Shown here piece after piece: positions 18,996 through 27,790 of a stretch of 60,061 bases of DNA (the stretch's first letter is position 1; each line of letters starts with the position of its first letter). Source of the DNA: DASSYK01 sp036258315 (GTDB taxonomy: Bacteria; Actinomycetota; Thermoleophilia; Solirubrobacterales; 70-9). Where the stretch lies: contig DATADX010000063.1 in NCBI GenBank assembly GCA_036258315.1, positions 1 to 60,061 on the forward strand. The letters are read 5' to 3'. The notes below the pieces were generated by a model. It had not been told where the DNA came from. It saw only the letters and a list, made by a program, of their open reading frames with translations, and searched no databases. The translations under genes and the position numbers were made by a program.

Positions 18996-20456
18996 CTAGG
19001 GACCGTGCCCTCGCGGGGTCGCCCCCGCCGCGACCTCGCGCCGGGCGTGCGGCAGGTGGGGACGCCCACCGATCAGGAACAGCGCGATCAGGAAGCCGCA
19101 GAGCGCGAGGCCGGCGTCGAGCTTGAACGCGGTCTCGATCCCGTCGATGAAGGCGGCCGTGCCGGCCTTGTCCTCACCCGCCTCCGTGAACACCACTGTC
19201 GTCAACCCGAGCCCTACCGACCCGCCGGCGATCTGGAACATGTAGACGATCGCGCCGGCGAGGCTGGTCCGCGACTGATCGACGGACGTGACACCGGCGG
19301 TGGTCGCGGTCGGATAGAAGAGGCCCACCCCGAGTCCGGTCACCGCGAGGCCGGGGACGATCGCCGCGTACTCCTGCTCCGAGGCGGCCAGCGCGACCAG
19401 CAGCGGGCCGGCGGCGATGCAGAGCGAGCCCGCTGAGGCGAGCAGCTTTGGGCCGACGCGGTCGTACAGCGGGCCCGCCACGAACGAGACGGCGGCGAAG
19501 ATCCCCATCATCGGCAGCATCCCGAAGCCGGTCTCGATCGGCGAGAAGCCCAGCACCTTGATCATGTACTGGGGCAGGTAGAGCATCGAGGCGAAGAAGA
19601 CCGCCGACATGAACAGGATCGCGATGCAGGAGTACGTGAAGTCGCGGTTCCGCATCACGTCGCTCGGAACCAGAGCGTGGCGGCCCGAGGCCCGCTCGAC
19701 GAACGCGAATGAGGCCAGCAGCAGGACCGAGACGAACAGCAGCGCGACGATCCGGGGATCCCCCCATCCGCCCCAGTCGAGCACCTGGTCGAAGGCGAGC
19801 AGCAGGGCGACGAGGCCGATCGAGATCGTGACGACACCCCGGTAGTCGATCTGCGTGTCGGCGCTCTCGGGCTTCGGCTGATGGATGTAGCGCCAGGTGA
19901 CGAGCGCCGCGAAGCCGGTCACCGGCAGGTTCAGGAAGAAGATCCAACGCCAGCTGAGCAGGTCGGTCAGCACGCCCCCGATCAGCGGACCCGCCGCATT
20001 GCCGACGCCGGCCGCTCCGAGGATCAGCCCGCCTGCCAATCCCGCCTTGCTCGCCGGGAGCGCGGCGAAGGTCATCCCGAGGATCGCCGGCCACATCAGC
20101 GCGCCACCGATCCCCATCACCACGCGGGCCGTGATCAGCCACGCCTCGCTCTGGGCGGTGCCACCCGCGAACGACATCGAGGCGAAGATCGCCGACCCGA
20201 CGAAGAACGCGCGCCGGCGCCCGAACAGGTCGGCGAGCCTCCCGCCGGTGACGAGCAGGACTCCGAAGGTGAGCGCGTAGCCGTTCACCACCCACTGCGA
20301 GGTGGAGACGGAGGTGTCGAAGTCCTGCTCGATCTGTGGAATCGCGACGTTGATCGCCGAGAAGTCGTTCGCGATCACGAAGACGGCGATCCCCATCGCG
20401 ACGAGCGCGAGCCACGTGCCACGCTCGATCCGCTGCTGCTCCCCGGTGGCCTCCAT
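18996..20456 (-). CDS. DHA2-family MFS transporter
   Basis: 486 residues with about 14 membrane segments. The N-terminal helix carries VIANDFSAINVAIPQIEQDF. Motif A is GRLADLFGRRRAFF and motif C GNAAGPLIGGVLTDLLSWRWIFFLN. It is the second exporter of this family in the window; similarity to the first is only at family level. The substrate is unknown. It is divergent from the cyclopropane synthase gene, with about 65 bp between starts. Confidence 0.92.
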   Translation of the reverse strand: MEATGEQQRIERGTWLALVAMGIAVFVIANDFSAINVAIPQIEQDFDTSVSTSQWVVNGYALTFGVLLVTGGRLADLFGRRRAFFVGSAIFASMSFAGGTAQSEAWLITARVVMGIGGALMWPAILGMTFAALPASKAGLAGGLILGAAGVGNAAGPLIGGVLTDLLSWRWIFFLNLPVTGFAALVTWRYIHQPKPESADTQIDYRGVVTISIGLVALLLAFDQVLDWGGWGDPRIVALLFVSVLLLASFAFVERASGRHALVPSDVMRNRDFTYSCIAILFMSAVFFASMLYLPQYMIKVLGFSPIETGFGMLPMMGIFAAVSFVAGPLYDRVGPKLLASAGSLCIAAGPLLVALAASEQEYAAIVPGLAVTGLGVGLFYPTATTAGVTSVDQSRTSLAGAIVYMFQIAGGSVGLGLTTVVFTEAGEDKAGTAAFIDGIETAFKLDAGLALCGFLIALFLIGGRPHLPHARREVAAGATPRGHGP

Positions 20457-20521
20457 GGCGTGCCCACCGTATTCGAGCGTCCCGACGGCGTCGACCCTTG
20501 CGGCCCCGGTAGATTGGCCGA

Positions 20522-21799
20522 ATGGCCGATCGCTCCTCGGAGCCGCTCCGCCGGCAGATCGAGAAGACCTTCCCCGACCGCCCGTTCACCTTGCGCTTCT
20601 GGGACGGCGCGGCGGTCGAGGCGACGCGCGAAGGACCGACGCTCACCTTCCGCTCCCCGCGCGCGCTCGGCCACGTCCTCCGCGCCCCCGGCGAGCTCGG
20701 GATCGGGCGCGCCTACGCGACCGGCGAGATCGAGGTCGACGACCTCGACGCCGCGATCGCGCTGCTCGGGCGCTGGCACGCGCCGCGGATGTCCACCGCG
20801 GCGAAGCTCGGCCTCGGTCGCGCCGCGATCCAGGCAGCTGGGGTGCGCAGGTTCCCCCCTCCCCCGGCCGCCGAGCTGAAGCCGAGCCGGAAGCGCCACA
20901 GCCGCGCGCGAGACGCCGAGGCGGTGCGCCATCACTACGACGTCTCGAACGAGTTCTTCTCGCTGTTCCTCGACGAATCGATGACCTACAGCTGCGCCCT
21001 CTGGGAGGACGCGGACAGCCTCGAGGAGGCGCAGCGGGCGAAGCTGGAGCTGATCTGCGCGAAGCTGGAGCTCGAGGAGGGCCAGCGGATGCTCGACATC
21101 GGCGCCGGGTGGGGCAGCCTCGGCATCCACGCCGCGCGCGAGCACGGGGTGTCGGTGCTCGGGATCACCCTCTCCCCGCCCCAGGCCGAGCTGGCGAACG
21201 AGCGCGCCCGCGACGCAGGCGTCGGCGGCCTCGCCCGGTTCGAGGTCGCCGACTACCGCGACCTCGCCGACGACTCCTTCGACGCCGTCGCCAGCATCGG
21301 GATGGTCGAGCACGTCGGCGGCTCACAGGCCGACGAGTACGGGCGGCAGGTCGCGCGCATGCTCCGGCCCGGCGGCAAGGTGCTGAACCACGGGATCGCC
21401 TACGTCCCGCCGACCAAGGAGGGGTTTCACGTCGGCGGCGCCTTCTCGGATCGCTACGTGTTCCCGGACGGCGAGGTGCAGAACCTGTCACGGATGCTGC
21501 TCTCGTTCGAGCGCGCCGGCCTCGAGACCCTGCACGTCGAGAGCCTCCACCGCGACTACGCCGAGACGCTGCGCCACTGGGCCACCCGGCTCGACGAGCA
21601 TCTCGACCGCGCGGAGCAGCTCGCGGGTCCCGAGCGGCTCCGCGTCTGGCGGCTCTACCTGCGCGCGGCCCGCAACGGCTTCGAGACCGGGCAGACCTCC
21701 GTCTACCAGATGCTCTGCTCGCACCCGGTCACCGAGCCGGCGCGCGATGCCCCGATCGGCCTCCGTCACGAGGCGCCGCGCCGCCGCACACCGGTCTAG
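20522..21799 (+). CDS. Cyclopropane-fatty-acyl-phospholipid synthase
   Basis: 425 residues. Transfers a methylene from SAM to unsaturated acyl chains of membrane lipids. The N-terminal lipid-binding region (about 20-110) has the family pattern LTFRSPRALGHVLRAPGELGIGRAYATGEIE. The methyltransferase domain has HHYDVSNEFFSLFLDESMTYSCALW and SAM motif MLDIGAGWGSLG at 190-201. The active-site-type GMVEHVG and SRMLLSFERAGLE are present. It appears monocistronic. Confidence 0.93.
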   Translation: MADRSSEPLRRQIEKTFPDRPFTLRFWDGAAVEATREGPTLTFRSPRALGHVLRAPGELGIGRAYATGEIEVDDLDAAIALLGRWHAPRMSTAAKLGLGRAAIQAAGVRRFPPPPAAELKPSRKRHSRARDAEAVRHHYDVSNEFFSLFLDESMTYSCALWEDADSLEEAQRAKLELICAKLELEEGQRMLDIGAGWGSLGIHAAREHGVSVLGITLSPPQAELANERARDAGVGGLARFEVADYRDLADDSFDAVASIGMVEHVGGSQADEYGRQVARMLRPGGKVLNHGIAYVPPTKEGFHVGGAFSDRYVFPDGEVQNLSRMLLSFERAGLETLHVESLHRDYAETLRHWATRLDEHLDRAEQLAGPERLRVWRLYLRAARNGFETGQTSVYQMLCSHPVTEPARDAPIGLRHEAPRRRTPV

Positions 21800-21817
21800 G
21801 GGGCGCTCCGGCTCGCC

Positions 21818-22210
21818 CTAGTCGGCCACGCAGCCGACGGCCGACGCGTCGGCCTTCGGGGCATATCCCTCCGGTGAGACGCCGGCGGGGACCTTCGCGG
21901 GCCTCAGCACGACCGGTCCCTTGCAGGGACCGCTCCGGACCCGGCAGATGACGAGGTCCTTGGCCGCGGGGGCGCAGGTGACGCGCCAGTCGGCCGGCTT
22001 GACGCTGAAGCCGGCGGGCAGCACCGCGCTCGCGGTCTGACGGGCCAGCTGCTTCGCCGCCTGACCCTGGACCTGGACGATCGTCGCACCCGGGGCGGCA
22101 ACCGTCCCGATCTCGGGCTCGACGGGCTGGATGTTCTCCTCCTTCTCGGCGCAGGCGCCGAGCAGGAGCGCCAGCCCGACCAGGATCGGGACTGCGGCGC
22201 CGGCGCGCAT
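21818..22210 (-). CDS. Small lipoprotein of unknown function
   Basis: 130 residues. Signal peptide with lipobox: about 18 hydrophobic residues ending LLLGAC, with Cys20 the lipidation site. The mature part contains four further Cys (CAPAAKDLVIC, GPC, GC), which could form two disulfides outside the membrane. The start is 3 bp after the dxs stop, so it is co-transcribed with the isoprenoid genes. No function is recognised. Confidence 0.78.
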   Translation of the reverse strand: MRAGAAVPILVGLALLLGACAEKEENIQPVEPEIGTVAAPGATIVQVQGQAAKQLARQTASAVLPAGFSVKPADWRVTCAPAAKDLVICRVRSGPCKGPVVLRPAKVPAGVSPEGYAPKADASAVGCVAD

Positions 22211-22213
22211 CGC

Positions 22214-24280
22214 CTAGCCCGCGATCGTGTGGCGCGTGCCGATCGCGCTGAGGACGCGCTCGGCGACGGCCTCGCCCGTGAAGCCGACCTCCTCACGAAG
22301 CAGCGCCGGCTTGCCGTGACCGACGTAGCGGTCCGGAAGCCCGACGCGCATCACCCGCGCGCGGCTCTCCTCGCGATCGGCGAAGACGTCCTCGAGATGC
22401 TCGAGCACCCCGGACCCGAAGCCGCCGGGGAGCACGTTCTCCTCGATCGTCACCAGCAGCTCGTGATCCGCCGCCAGCCTCTCGACGAGATCCCCGTCGA
22501 GCGGCTTCGCGAAGCGGCCGTCGGCGACGGTGGGCTCGACGCCCTTGCCCCGCAGGATCTCGGCCGCCCGCAGCGCCACCTGGACGCCGTAGCCGTAGCC
22601 GAGCAGGGCCACCCGCTCGCCCGGCAGCAGGTACTCCCCCTTGCCGATCTCGATCTCCTTCGGAGCATCGGGCATCGGCGCGCCCTCGGCCGCGCCACGC
22701 GGATAGCGGAACGCGATCGGGCCGCCGTCGTGGGCGAGCGCAGTGCGAAGCATGTGGACGAGCATCGCTTCGTCGCGCGGCGCCATCACGACCACGTTGG
22801 GGAGCGGCCGGAAGTACGAGATGTCGAACGCGCCCTGGTGGGTCGGCCCGTCATCCCCGACGAGGCCCGCCCGGTCCATCGCGAAGACCACGTTCAGCTT
22901 CTGGAGGCAGACGTCGTGGACGATCTGGTCGAAAGCGCGCTGGAGGAAGGTGGAGTAGATCGCGCAGACCGGCTTCGCACCCTGGATCGCGAGCCCGGAG
23001 GCGAACAGGACGGCGTCCTGCTCGGCGATCCCGACGTCGTAGTACTGCTCCGGGACGGCCTTCTGGAGCTTGTTGAGGCCGGTGCCGCCCGCCATCGCGG
23101 CGGTGATCCCGATCACGCGCGGGTCGCGCTTCGCCTCCTCCACGAGCGCATCCGCGAACACGGCGGTGTACTGGGGCGGCGACGGGGGCGGCGGCTTCTC
23201 GAGCTTCTCGATCTCCTCGGGGGAGTCCGACTCGCTGACCGGCACCACCGGTTTAGCCGCCCCCGGACGCGAGGCCGAGGAGGCGGCGCCTGATGTGGCG
23301 GGCTTGCCGTCGACGATGCTGCCCGGCTTCGCGGCGTGCCACTTCTCCATCCCCTCGAGGCCGCCTTCCTCGGCGGGCTCGAACCCCTTGCCCTTGACGG
23401 TGTGGATGTGGACGACGACCGGGCGGTTCGCCTCGAAGGCGTCGGTCAGGGCGCGGCGGATCGCACCGACGTCGTGGCCGTCGATCACACCCATGTAGGC
23501 GAGGTCGAGCTCCTCGAAGAACAGGCCCGGCGCCCAGTAGGCCTTGACGGCGGACTTGATCTCTGGACCGAGCCGCTCCATCCGGCGGCCGAGGCCGAGC
23601 GGGAGCTGGGTGAGCCGCTCCTCGGTCTTCGAACGGGCCTCGTACCAGCGCGGATTCAGGCGTACGCGCTGGAAGTAGCGCGACATCGCCCCGACGTTCG
23701 GGGAGATCGACATCCCGTTGTCGTTCAGCACGATCACGATCGGCGTCTGCAGCCCGCCGGCCTGGTGAAGTGCCTCGTAGGCGACCCCGCCGGTCAGCGC
23801 CCCGTCGCCGATCACGGCGACGACCCGGCCGTCCTCGCCGATCCCCGCGCGCATCGCCTCCTTCAGGCCGACCGCGTATCCGATCGAGGTCGAGGCATGG
23901 CCGGCGCCCATGATGTCGTGCTCGGACTCGAACACGGAGCAGAACGGGGCCAGGCCCTGGTACTGGCGGATCGTGCCGAGCTGCTCGCGCCGCCCGGTCA
24001 GGACCTTGTGCGGATACGCCTGGTGGCCGACGTCCCAGAGGATCTTGTCGCGCGGCGAGTCGAGCATGCTGTGCAGCGCCACGGTCAGCTCGCAGGTGCC
24101 GAGGTTGGCCCCGAAGTGGCCGCCGATCTCGCCGATCGTGTCGATGATCAGCTCGCGCACCTCCTGGGCGAGCCGCTGGAGCTCGTCGTCGGAGAGCTCG
24201 TTCAGGTCGTCGGGACCCGAGATCCCCTCGAGCAGCCGCCCCGCATCCGGGGCCTGCTCGGTGTCCTGTTTGTCGCTCAT
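22214..24280 (-). CDS. dxs: 1-deoxy-D-xylulose-5-phosphate synthase
   Basis: 688 residues. First enzyme of the MEP isoprenoid pathway, joining pyruvate and glyceraldehyde 3-phosphate with thiamine diphosphate. ThDP motif GDGALTGG (158-165) with N187 in LNDNGMSIS, the catalytic His in GANLGTCELTVALH, and the C-terminal transketolase domain with AEQDAVLFASGLA. Between domains I and II lies a Pro/Ser/Ala-rich linker (about 327-368, including PPPPSPP), longer than in E. coli. The start overlaps the ispA stop by 4 bases (ATGA). Confidence 0.97.
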   Translation of the reverse strand: MSDKQDTEQAPDAGRLLEGISGPDDLNELSDDELQRLAQEVRELIIDTIGEIGGHFGANLGTCELTVALHSMLDSPRDKILWDVGHQAYPHKVLTGRREQLGTIRQYQGLAPFCSVFESEHDIMGAGHASTSIGYAVGLKEAMRAGIGEDGRVVAVIGDGALTGGVAYEALHQAGGLQTPIVIVLNDNGMSISPNVGAMSRYFQRVRLNPRWYEARSKTEERLTQLPLGLGRRMERLGPEIKSAVKAYWAPGLFFEELDLAYMGVIDGHDVGAIRRALTDAFEANRPVVVHIHTVKGKGFEPAEEGGLEGMEKWHAAKPGSIVDGKPATSGAASSASRPGAAKPVVPVSESDSPEEIEKLEKPPPPSPPQYTAVFADALVEEAKRDPRVIGITAAMAGGTGLNKLQKAVPEQYYDVGIAEQDAVLFASGLAIQGAKPVCAIYSTFLQRAFDQIVHDVCLQKLNVVFAMDRAGLVGDDGPTHQGAFDISYFRPLPNVVVMAPRDEAMLVHMLRTALAHDGGPIAFRYPRGAAEGAPMPDAPKEIEIGKGEYLLPGERVALLGYGYGVQVALRAAEILRGKGVEPTVADGRFAKPLDGDLVERLAADHELLVTIEENVLPGGFGSGVLEHLEDVFADREESRARVMRVGLPDRYVGHGKPALLREEVGFTGEAVAERVLSAIGTRHTIAG

Positions 24281-25173
24281 GTGTGGCGGGTGTGAATGAA
24301 GTCGGTGATCCGGGCGAGGTCGTCCGTACGCGTATCCGCCTCAGCAAGGGCCGCGCGCGCGTTTCGGTGTGACTCCGAGGCCAGCTCCCGCGCGCGCTCG
24401 AGCCCGTAGGCGCTCACGTAGGTCAACTTTCCGTGCCTTTCGTCGCTTCCGCTTGGCTTTCCGAGCTCCTCGTCGCTGCCTGTCACGTCGAGGATGTCGT
24501 CAACGATCTGGAACAGGACGCCGAGCTCTTCGGCAAAGCGGCGATAGGGAATTGTCTCATTTTCGTTCACGTCGCCCAGTCTCAGTACGACGCCGACGCT
24601 CGCTGCGATCAATCGCCCGGTCTTGAGCGCGTGCATCTGGCGCAGCCCGTCCTTGTTCGCGCTCGGCGCGGACCCCCCTTCGCGAAGGTCGAAGGTGGTC
24701 ACGTCGAGGTACTGCCCGCCGACCATCCCGCTCACCCCCGTCGCTTCGACCAGCTCCCCCAGCGCAGCCACAACCCCGTCGGGCTCGCCGGGCTGCTCCT
24801 TCGAGAACAGCCGCATTGCCTCCGCGAACAGCCCGTCCCCGGCCAGGATCGCGACGTTCTCGCCGAACTTGACGTGCGAGGTCGGCATCCCGCGTCGGAG
24901 CTCGTCGTCGTCCATCGCGGGAAGGTCGTCGTGGATCAACGAATAGGTGTGGATCAGCTCGATCGCCGCGGCGGCCGGGAGCACCGAGTCCGGCTCGAGT
25001 CCGATCGAGCGGGCGGTCGCGAGCGCCAGGACGGGCCGGATCCGCTTGCCGCCGGCCAGCAGCGAATAGCGCATCGCCTCGTCGAGCCCGGCCGTCGCCG
25101 GGTCGACCGAGAAGCGGAGGCGGCCGAGGTAGTCGTCGACCAGCTCCCGCAGGTCCTCGGGGTACTCGCTCAT
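24277..25173 (-). CDS. ispA: Polyprenyl (farnesyl/geranylgeranyl) diphosphate synthase
   Basis: 298 residues. Condenses isopentenyl diphosphate with allylic diphosphates. First Asp-rich motif DDLPAMDDD (82-90) and second motif VDDILD, plus GGKRIRP and the LIHTYSLIHDD helix. Two residues lie between the Asp clusters of the first motif, as in bacterial FPP synthases. Chain length is not certain from sequence. It is between xseB and dxs, the classical bacterial xseB-ispA-dxs order. Confidence 0.93.
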   Translation of the reverse strand: MSEYPEDLRELVDDYLGRLRFSVDPATAGLDEAMRYSLLAGGKRIRPVLALATARSIGLEPDSVLPAAAAIELIHTYSLIHDDLPAMDDDELRRGMPTSHVKFGENVAILAGDGLFAEAMRLFSKEQPGEPDGVVAALGELVEATGVSGMVGGQYLDVTTFDLREGGSAPSANKDGLRQMHALKTGRLIAASVGVVLRLGDVNENETIPYRRFAEELGVLFQIVDDILDVTGSDEELGKPSGSDERHGKLTYVSAYGLERARELASESHRNARAALAEADTRTDDLARITDFIHTRHT

Positions 25174-25183
25174 CCTTCGCCGG

Positions 25184-25411
25184 CTAGCTCTCTCGGGTCT
25201 CGGCGGCCGCCTGTAGCGCCCGCTCCACTTCGCGGCCGGCCCGCGTCGCGAGGTCGGATGCCTCCCGGATCAGCTCCGCGGCGCGCGCCTCATCGGGATC
25301 GGAGTCGAGCTCGCGCGCGAGCGAGTCGAGCCGCTCGGTGATCGTCCGCAGCTCGGCGTTGCCGGAGGCCGGTTCCGGCGGCTCGGGAGCGCCGCCCTCG
25401 GGGGTAGCCAT
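25184..25411 (-). CDS. xseB: Exodeoxyribonuclease VII small subunit-like protein
   Basis: 75 residues from ATG 25411; the frame is open to 25447 but overlaps the HAD gene. An Ala/Pro-rich start is followed by two amphipathic helices (ELRTITERLDSLARELD and AELIREASDLATRAGREVERALQ), matching the helical hairpin of XseB. Sequence match is loose, so the call rests largely on position directly ahead of ispA and dxs. No xseA is in the window. Confidence 0.5.
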   Translation of the reverse strand: MATPEGGAPEPPEPASGNAELRTITERLDSLARELDSDPDEARAAELIREASDLATRAGREVERALQAAAETRES

Positions 25412-25421
25412 GGACGCGATG

Positions 25422-26210
25422 CTAGACGGGGAGCAGGGCAGGCACATCCGCGATCGAGTCGACGGTCGCCGTCGGCTCGACTCCCGAGTCGCGCACCCGC
25501 TCCTCGCGGTACTTGCCGGTGCGAACGAGGACCGCGCGCAGCCCGGCGTCGAGCGCGCCGCCGACGTCGGCCTCGACGTCGTCGCCGACCATCGCGGCCC
25601 GCCCGGCGCCTACGCCGAGGTCGCTCAGCGCCAGCTCGAAGAACGCGGGCGCGGGCTTGCCGACCACCGTCGCCTCCGCGCCCGCCCCGTACTCGAGCGC
25701 GGCGACGAACGGACCGGCGTCGAGGGAGAGGCCCTCGGCGGTCTCCCAGTAGCGGTTCCTCTGCAGCGCGACCAGTTCGGCCCCGTCCATCAGCAGGCGG
25801 AACGCGCCGTTCAGGGTCGAGTAGTCCCAGCGCTCGCCGAGGTCGCCGACGATCACGGCCTCGACGTTGTCACCGCGCTCCCCGAGGCCGTCGAGGTCCT
25901 CGCGCAGCTCGTCGAGGACGACCAGCGCGACCGACTCGTAGCCGCGCTCCTCGCAGTGCTGCTTCGCCAGCGTCGCCGGTGTGAGCAGCTCCGCGGGGTC
26001 GGCCTCGATCCCGAGCCGCTCGAGCCGGTCGAGGATCGCCCGGCGCGGGCGCATCGTGGTGTTCGTGACGAGGCGAATCGGGATCCCGGCCGAGCGCAGC
26101 GCCGCGAGGGCGTCGGCCGCGCCGGGAACCGCCTCGTCCTCGACGTAGATGACGCCGCTCAGGTCGAGGAGCAGCGCCTCGGCCCCTTCCAGCGGCGGCC
26201 GGGCGCTCAT
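25422..26210 (-). CDS. HAD-IIA phosphatase (HDHD2/LHPP-like)
   Basis: 262 residues. HAD hydrolase with motif I DLSGVIY, in which the second Asp is Ser as in LHPP/HDHD2 relatives. Motif II is the VTNTTMRPR segment, the motif III Lys is in VVGKPAPAFF, and motif IV is MVGDDVEADVGGA. The cap lies between motifs II and III (IIA type). Dephosphorylates an unknown small phosphoester or phosphoamide. The start overlaps the nusB stop by 4 bases (ATGA). Confidence 0.88.
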   Translation of the reverse strand: MSARPPLEGAEALLLDLSGVIYVEDEAVPGAADALAALRSAGIPIRLVTNTTMRPRRAILDRLERLGIEADPAELLTPATLAKQHCEERGYESVALVVLDELREDLDGLGERGDNVEAVIVGDLGERWDYSTLNGAFRLLMDGAELVALQRNRYWETAEGLSLDAGPFVAALEYGAGAEATVVGKPAPAFFELALSDLGVGAGRAAMVGDDVEADVGGALDAGLRAVLVRTGKYREERVRDSGVEPTATVDSIADVPALLPV

Positions 26211-26587
26211 TCGACCGCGCGGGGCTCCCGGAGGGCGGCGCCGAGCACGCCATTGACGAACCCCGGGGCGTCCGCGCCGCAGTACTCCTTGCTCAGTTCG
26301 ATCGCCTCGTCGATCGCGACCGCGACCGGGACGTCGTCGCGGTAAAGGGCCTCGTGGAGAGCAACGCGCATGATCGAGCGCTCGAGCGGCGCGATCCGAT
26401 CGAGCGCCCAGCCCTTGGCGTGCCGGGCGATCAGATCATCGAGCTCCTCGCGGTTCGCCTCGACGCCCGCGGCGAGCTCGCGGCTGAACGGCTTCGCGTC
26501 CTCGAGCAGCTCCGACAGCGGCCGTCCGGTCACCTCGCGCTGGTAGAGCGCGAAGACCGCGTCCCTTCTCTGATCCGAGCGCCGCAT
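26207..26587 (-). CDS. nusB: Transcription antitermination protein NusB
   Basis: 126 residues from ATG 26587; the same frame is open far upstream through efp but without homology. All-helical protein of the rRNA antitermination complex with NusE/S10. Typical segments are RRDAVFALYQREVTG, ELAAGVEANREELDDLIARH, LDRIAPLERSIMRVALHEALY, VAVAIDEAIELSKEYCG and FVNGVLG. It is 65 bp downstream of efp and translationally coupled to the HAD gene. Confidence 0.95.
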   Translation of the reverse strand: MRRSDQRRDAVFALYQREVTGRPLSELLEDAKPFSRELAAGVEANREELDDLIARHAKGWALDRIAPLERSIMRVALHEALYRDDVPVAVAIDEAIELSKEYCGADAPGFVNGVLGAALREPRAVE

Positions 26588-26652
26588 CCTGTCAGCGTAG
26601 TCGGCGCCGCCGCGCCGGTACGGTGCGTCGCTGCCGGGCGCTTCAGCCTGGG

Positions 26653-27213
26653 TCAGGCGCGCGAGACGTACTCGCCGCGGCGCGTGTCGACCCGGACCCG
26701 CTCGCCCTCCTCGATGAAGAGGGGGACCTGGACGACCACCCCGGTCTCGAGCGTCGCCGGCTTGGTGCCGCCGCCGGAGGCGGTGTCGCCCTTCAGGCCC
26801 GGGTCCGTCTGCGTGACGGTCAGCTCGACGGCGCTCGGGACCTGGACGTCGCTCGGGCGCTCGTCGACCAGGAGCAGCTCGACGTCGGAGCTCGGGGGCA
26901 CCCACCTGAGCGCGTCGGCCGCGACCGACTTCGGGATCTCCACCTGCTCGTAGCTCGCGTTGTCCATCAGGACGACGTTGTCGCCGGACTCGTAGAGATA
27001 CTGCATCTTCTTGCTCTCGGTGCGAACGGGCCGGAACTTCTCGCCGGCCTTGAAGGTCTTCTCGATCACGGCGCCGTCGTCGACGCGGCGCAGCTTCGAG
27101 CGCACGAAGGCGCCCCCCTTGCCGGGCTTCACGTGCTGGAACTCGACGACCTTGAAGACCCTGCCGTCGACCTCGATGTGGGTCCCGTTCTTGAATTGAT
27201 TGGTGCTGATCAA
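26653..27213 (-). CDS. efp: Elongation factor P
   Basis: 186 residues. Relieves ribosome stalling at proline runs. N-terminal KOW-like domain with the exposed loop PGKGGAF, K32 being the usual modification site, then two OB domains ending TRRGEYVSRA. The start is TTG 27213, fixed by the family N-terminus MISTNQFKNG. The bases just upstream are CCTTCCTCCTC, which is not a ribosome-binding site, so initiation looks weak or leaderless. In many actinobacteria efp follows pepQ directly; here two plus-strand genes lie between. Confidence 0.97.
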   Translation of the reverse strand: MISTNQFKNGTHIEVDGRVFKVVEFQHVKPGKGGAFVRSKLRRVDDGAVIEKTFKAGEKFRPVRTESKKMQYLYESGDNVVLMDNASYEQVEIPKSVAADALRWVPPSSDVELLLVDERPSDVQVPSAVELTVTQTDPGLKGDTASGGGTKPATLETGVVVQVPLFIEEGERVRVDTRRGEYVSRA

Positions 27214-27263
27214 GAGGAGGAAGGCTAGCCAGAGACCGGATCGGGCGAGATACTGCGCGGACG

Positions 27264-27671
27264 ATGTCGCAGGAGAATGTCGAGGTCTTCAAACGCGCGT
27301 TTGACGCGATCAACCGCCGAGATGGCGAAGCGCTGCTGTCGGAGCTCGACCCTGAGGTTGAGTGGCACGGGGCGATTCTGATGGCGATGGGAGGGGAGCA
27401 GACCGTATACCGGGGACACGACGGGGTGCGCGAGTGGCTCCGAGACCTTTACGAGACCCTCTCTGAGTTTCAAGCCAAGTACCCGGACATCCGGGACCTC
27501 GGCGACCGGACGGTCGCAATTGGCCACGTCCGCGGGCGTGGCACGGCGAGCGAGGTGGAGATCCAAACGCGTCACGCCACGGTGGTCGAGTTCAAGAACG
27601 GAAAGGGATTTCGGATTCGAACCTACCTCGACCCCGAAGAAGCCGTCGAAGCCGTCGGGCTAGCGGATTAG
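27264..27671 (+). CDS. NTF2/SnoaL-like protein
   Basis: 135 residues. SnoaL-like pattern: MSQENVEVFKRAFDAINRRD helix, ELDPEVEWHG, a YRGHDGVREWLRDLYETL helix, then beta-strands ending VVEFKNGKGFRIRTYLDPEEA. The form starting SQENVEVFKRA is common in soil actinobacteria in many copies. Ligand and reaction are unknown. It is divergent from efp, with about 50 bp between starts. Confidence 0.82.
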   Translation: MSQENVEVFKRAFDAINRRDGEALLSELDPEVEWHGAILMAMGGEQTVYRGHDGVREWLRDLYETLSEFQAKYPDIRDLGDRTVAIGHVRGRGTASEVEIQTRHATVVEFKNGKGFRIRTYLDPEEAVEAVGLAD

Positions 27672-27677
27672 GCAATG

Positions 27678-27691
27678 CCTGCCAGTGCAGG
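27678..27691 (+). terminator. Short hairpin after SnoaL gene
   Basis: CCTGC-CAGT-GCAGG, a 5-bp perfect stem 6 bp after the SnoaL stop, followed by a moderately T-containing stretch. Weak evidence for termination. The remainder of the spacer to 27790 shows nothing else clear. Confidence 0.3.
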
Positions 27692-27790
27692 TTGATCCGT
27701 TACTCACTGGTTGGTGGAGATCACGGCGTCGCAGGGTAGCGGGCGCGCGAAGCGACCCCCGGCCGCCACAGCGGCGGATAGATTGCGCCG

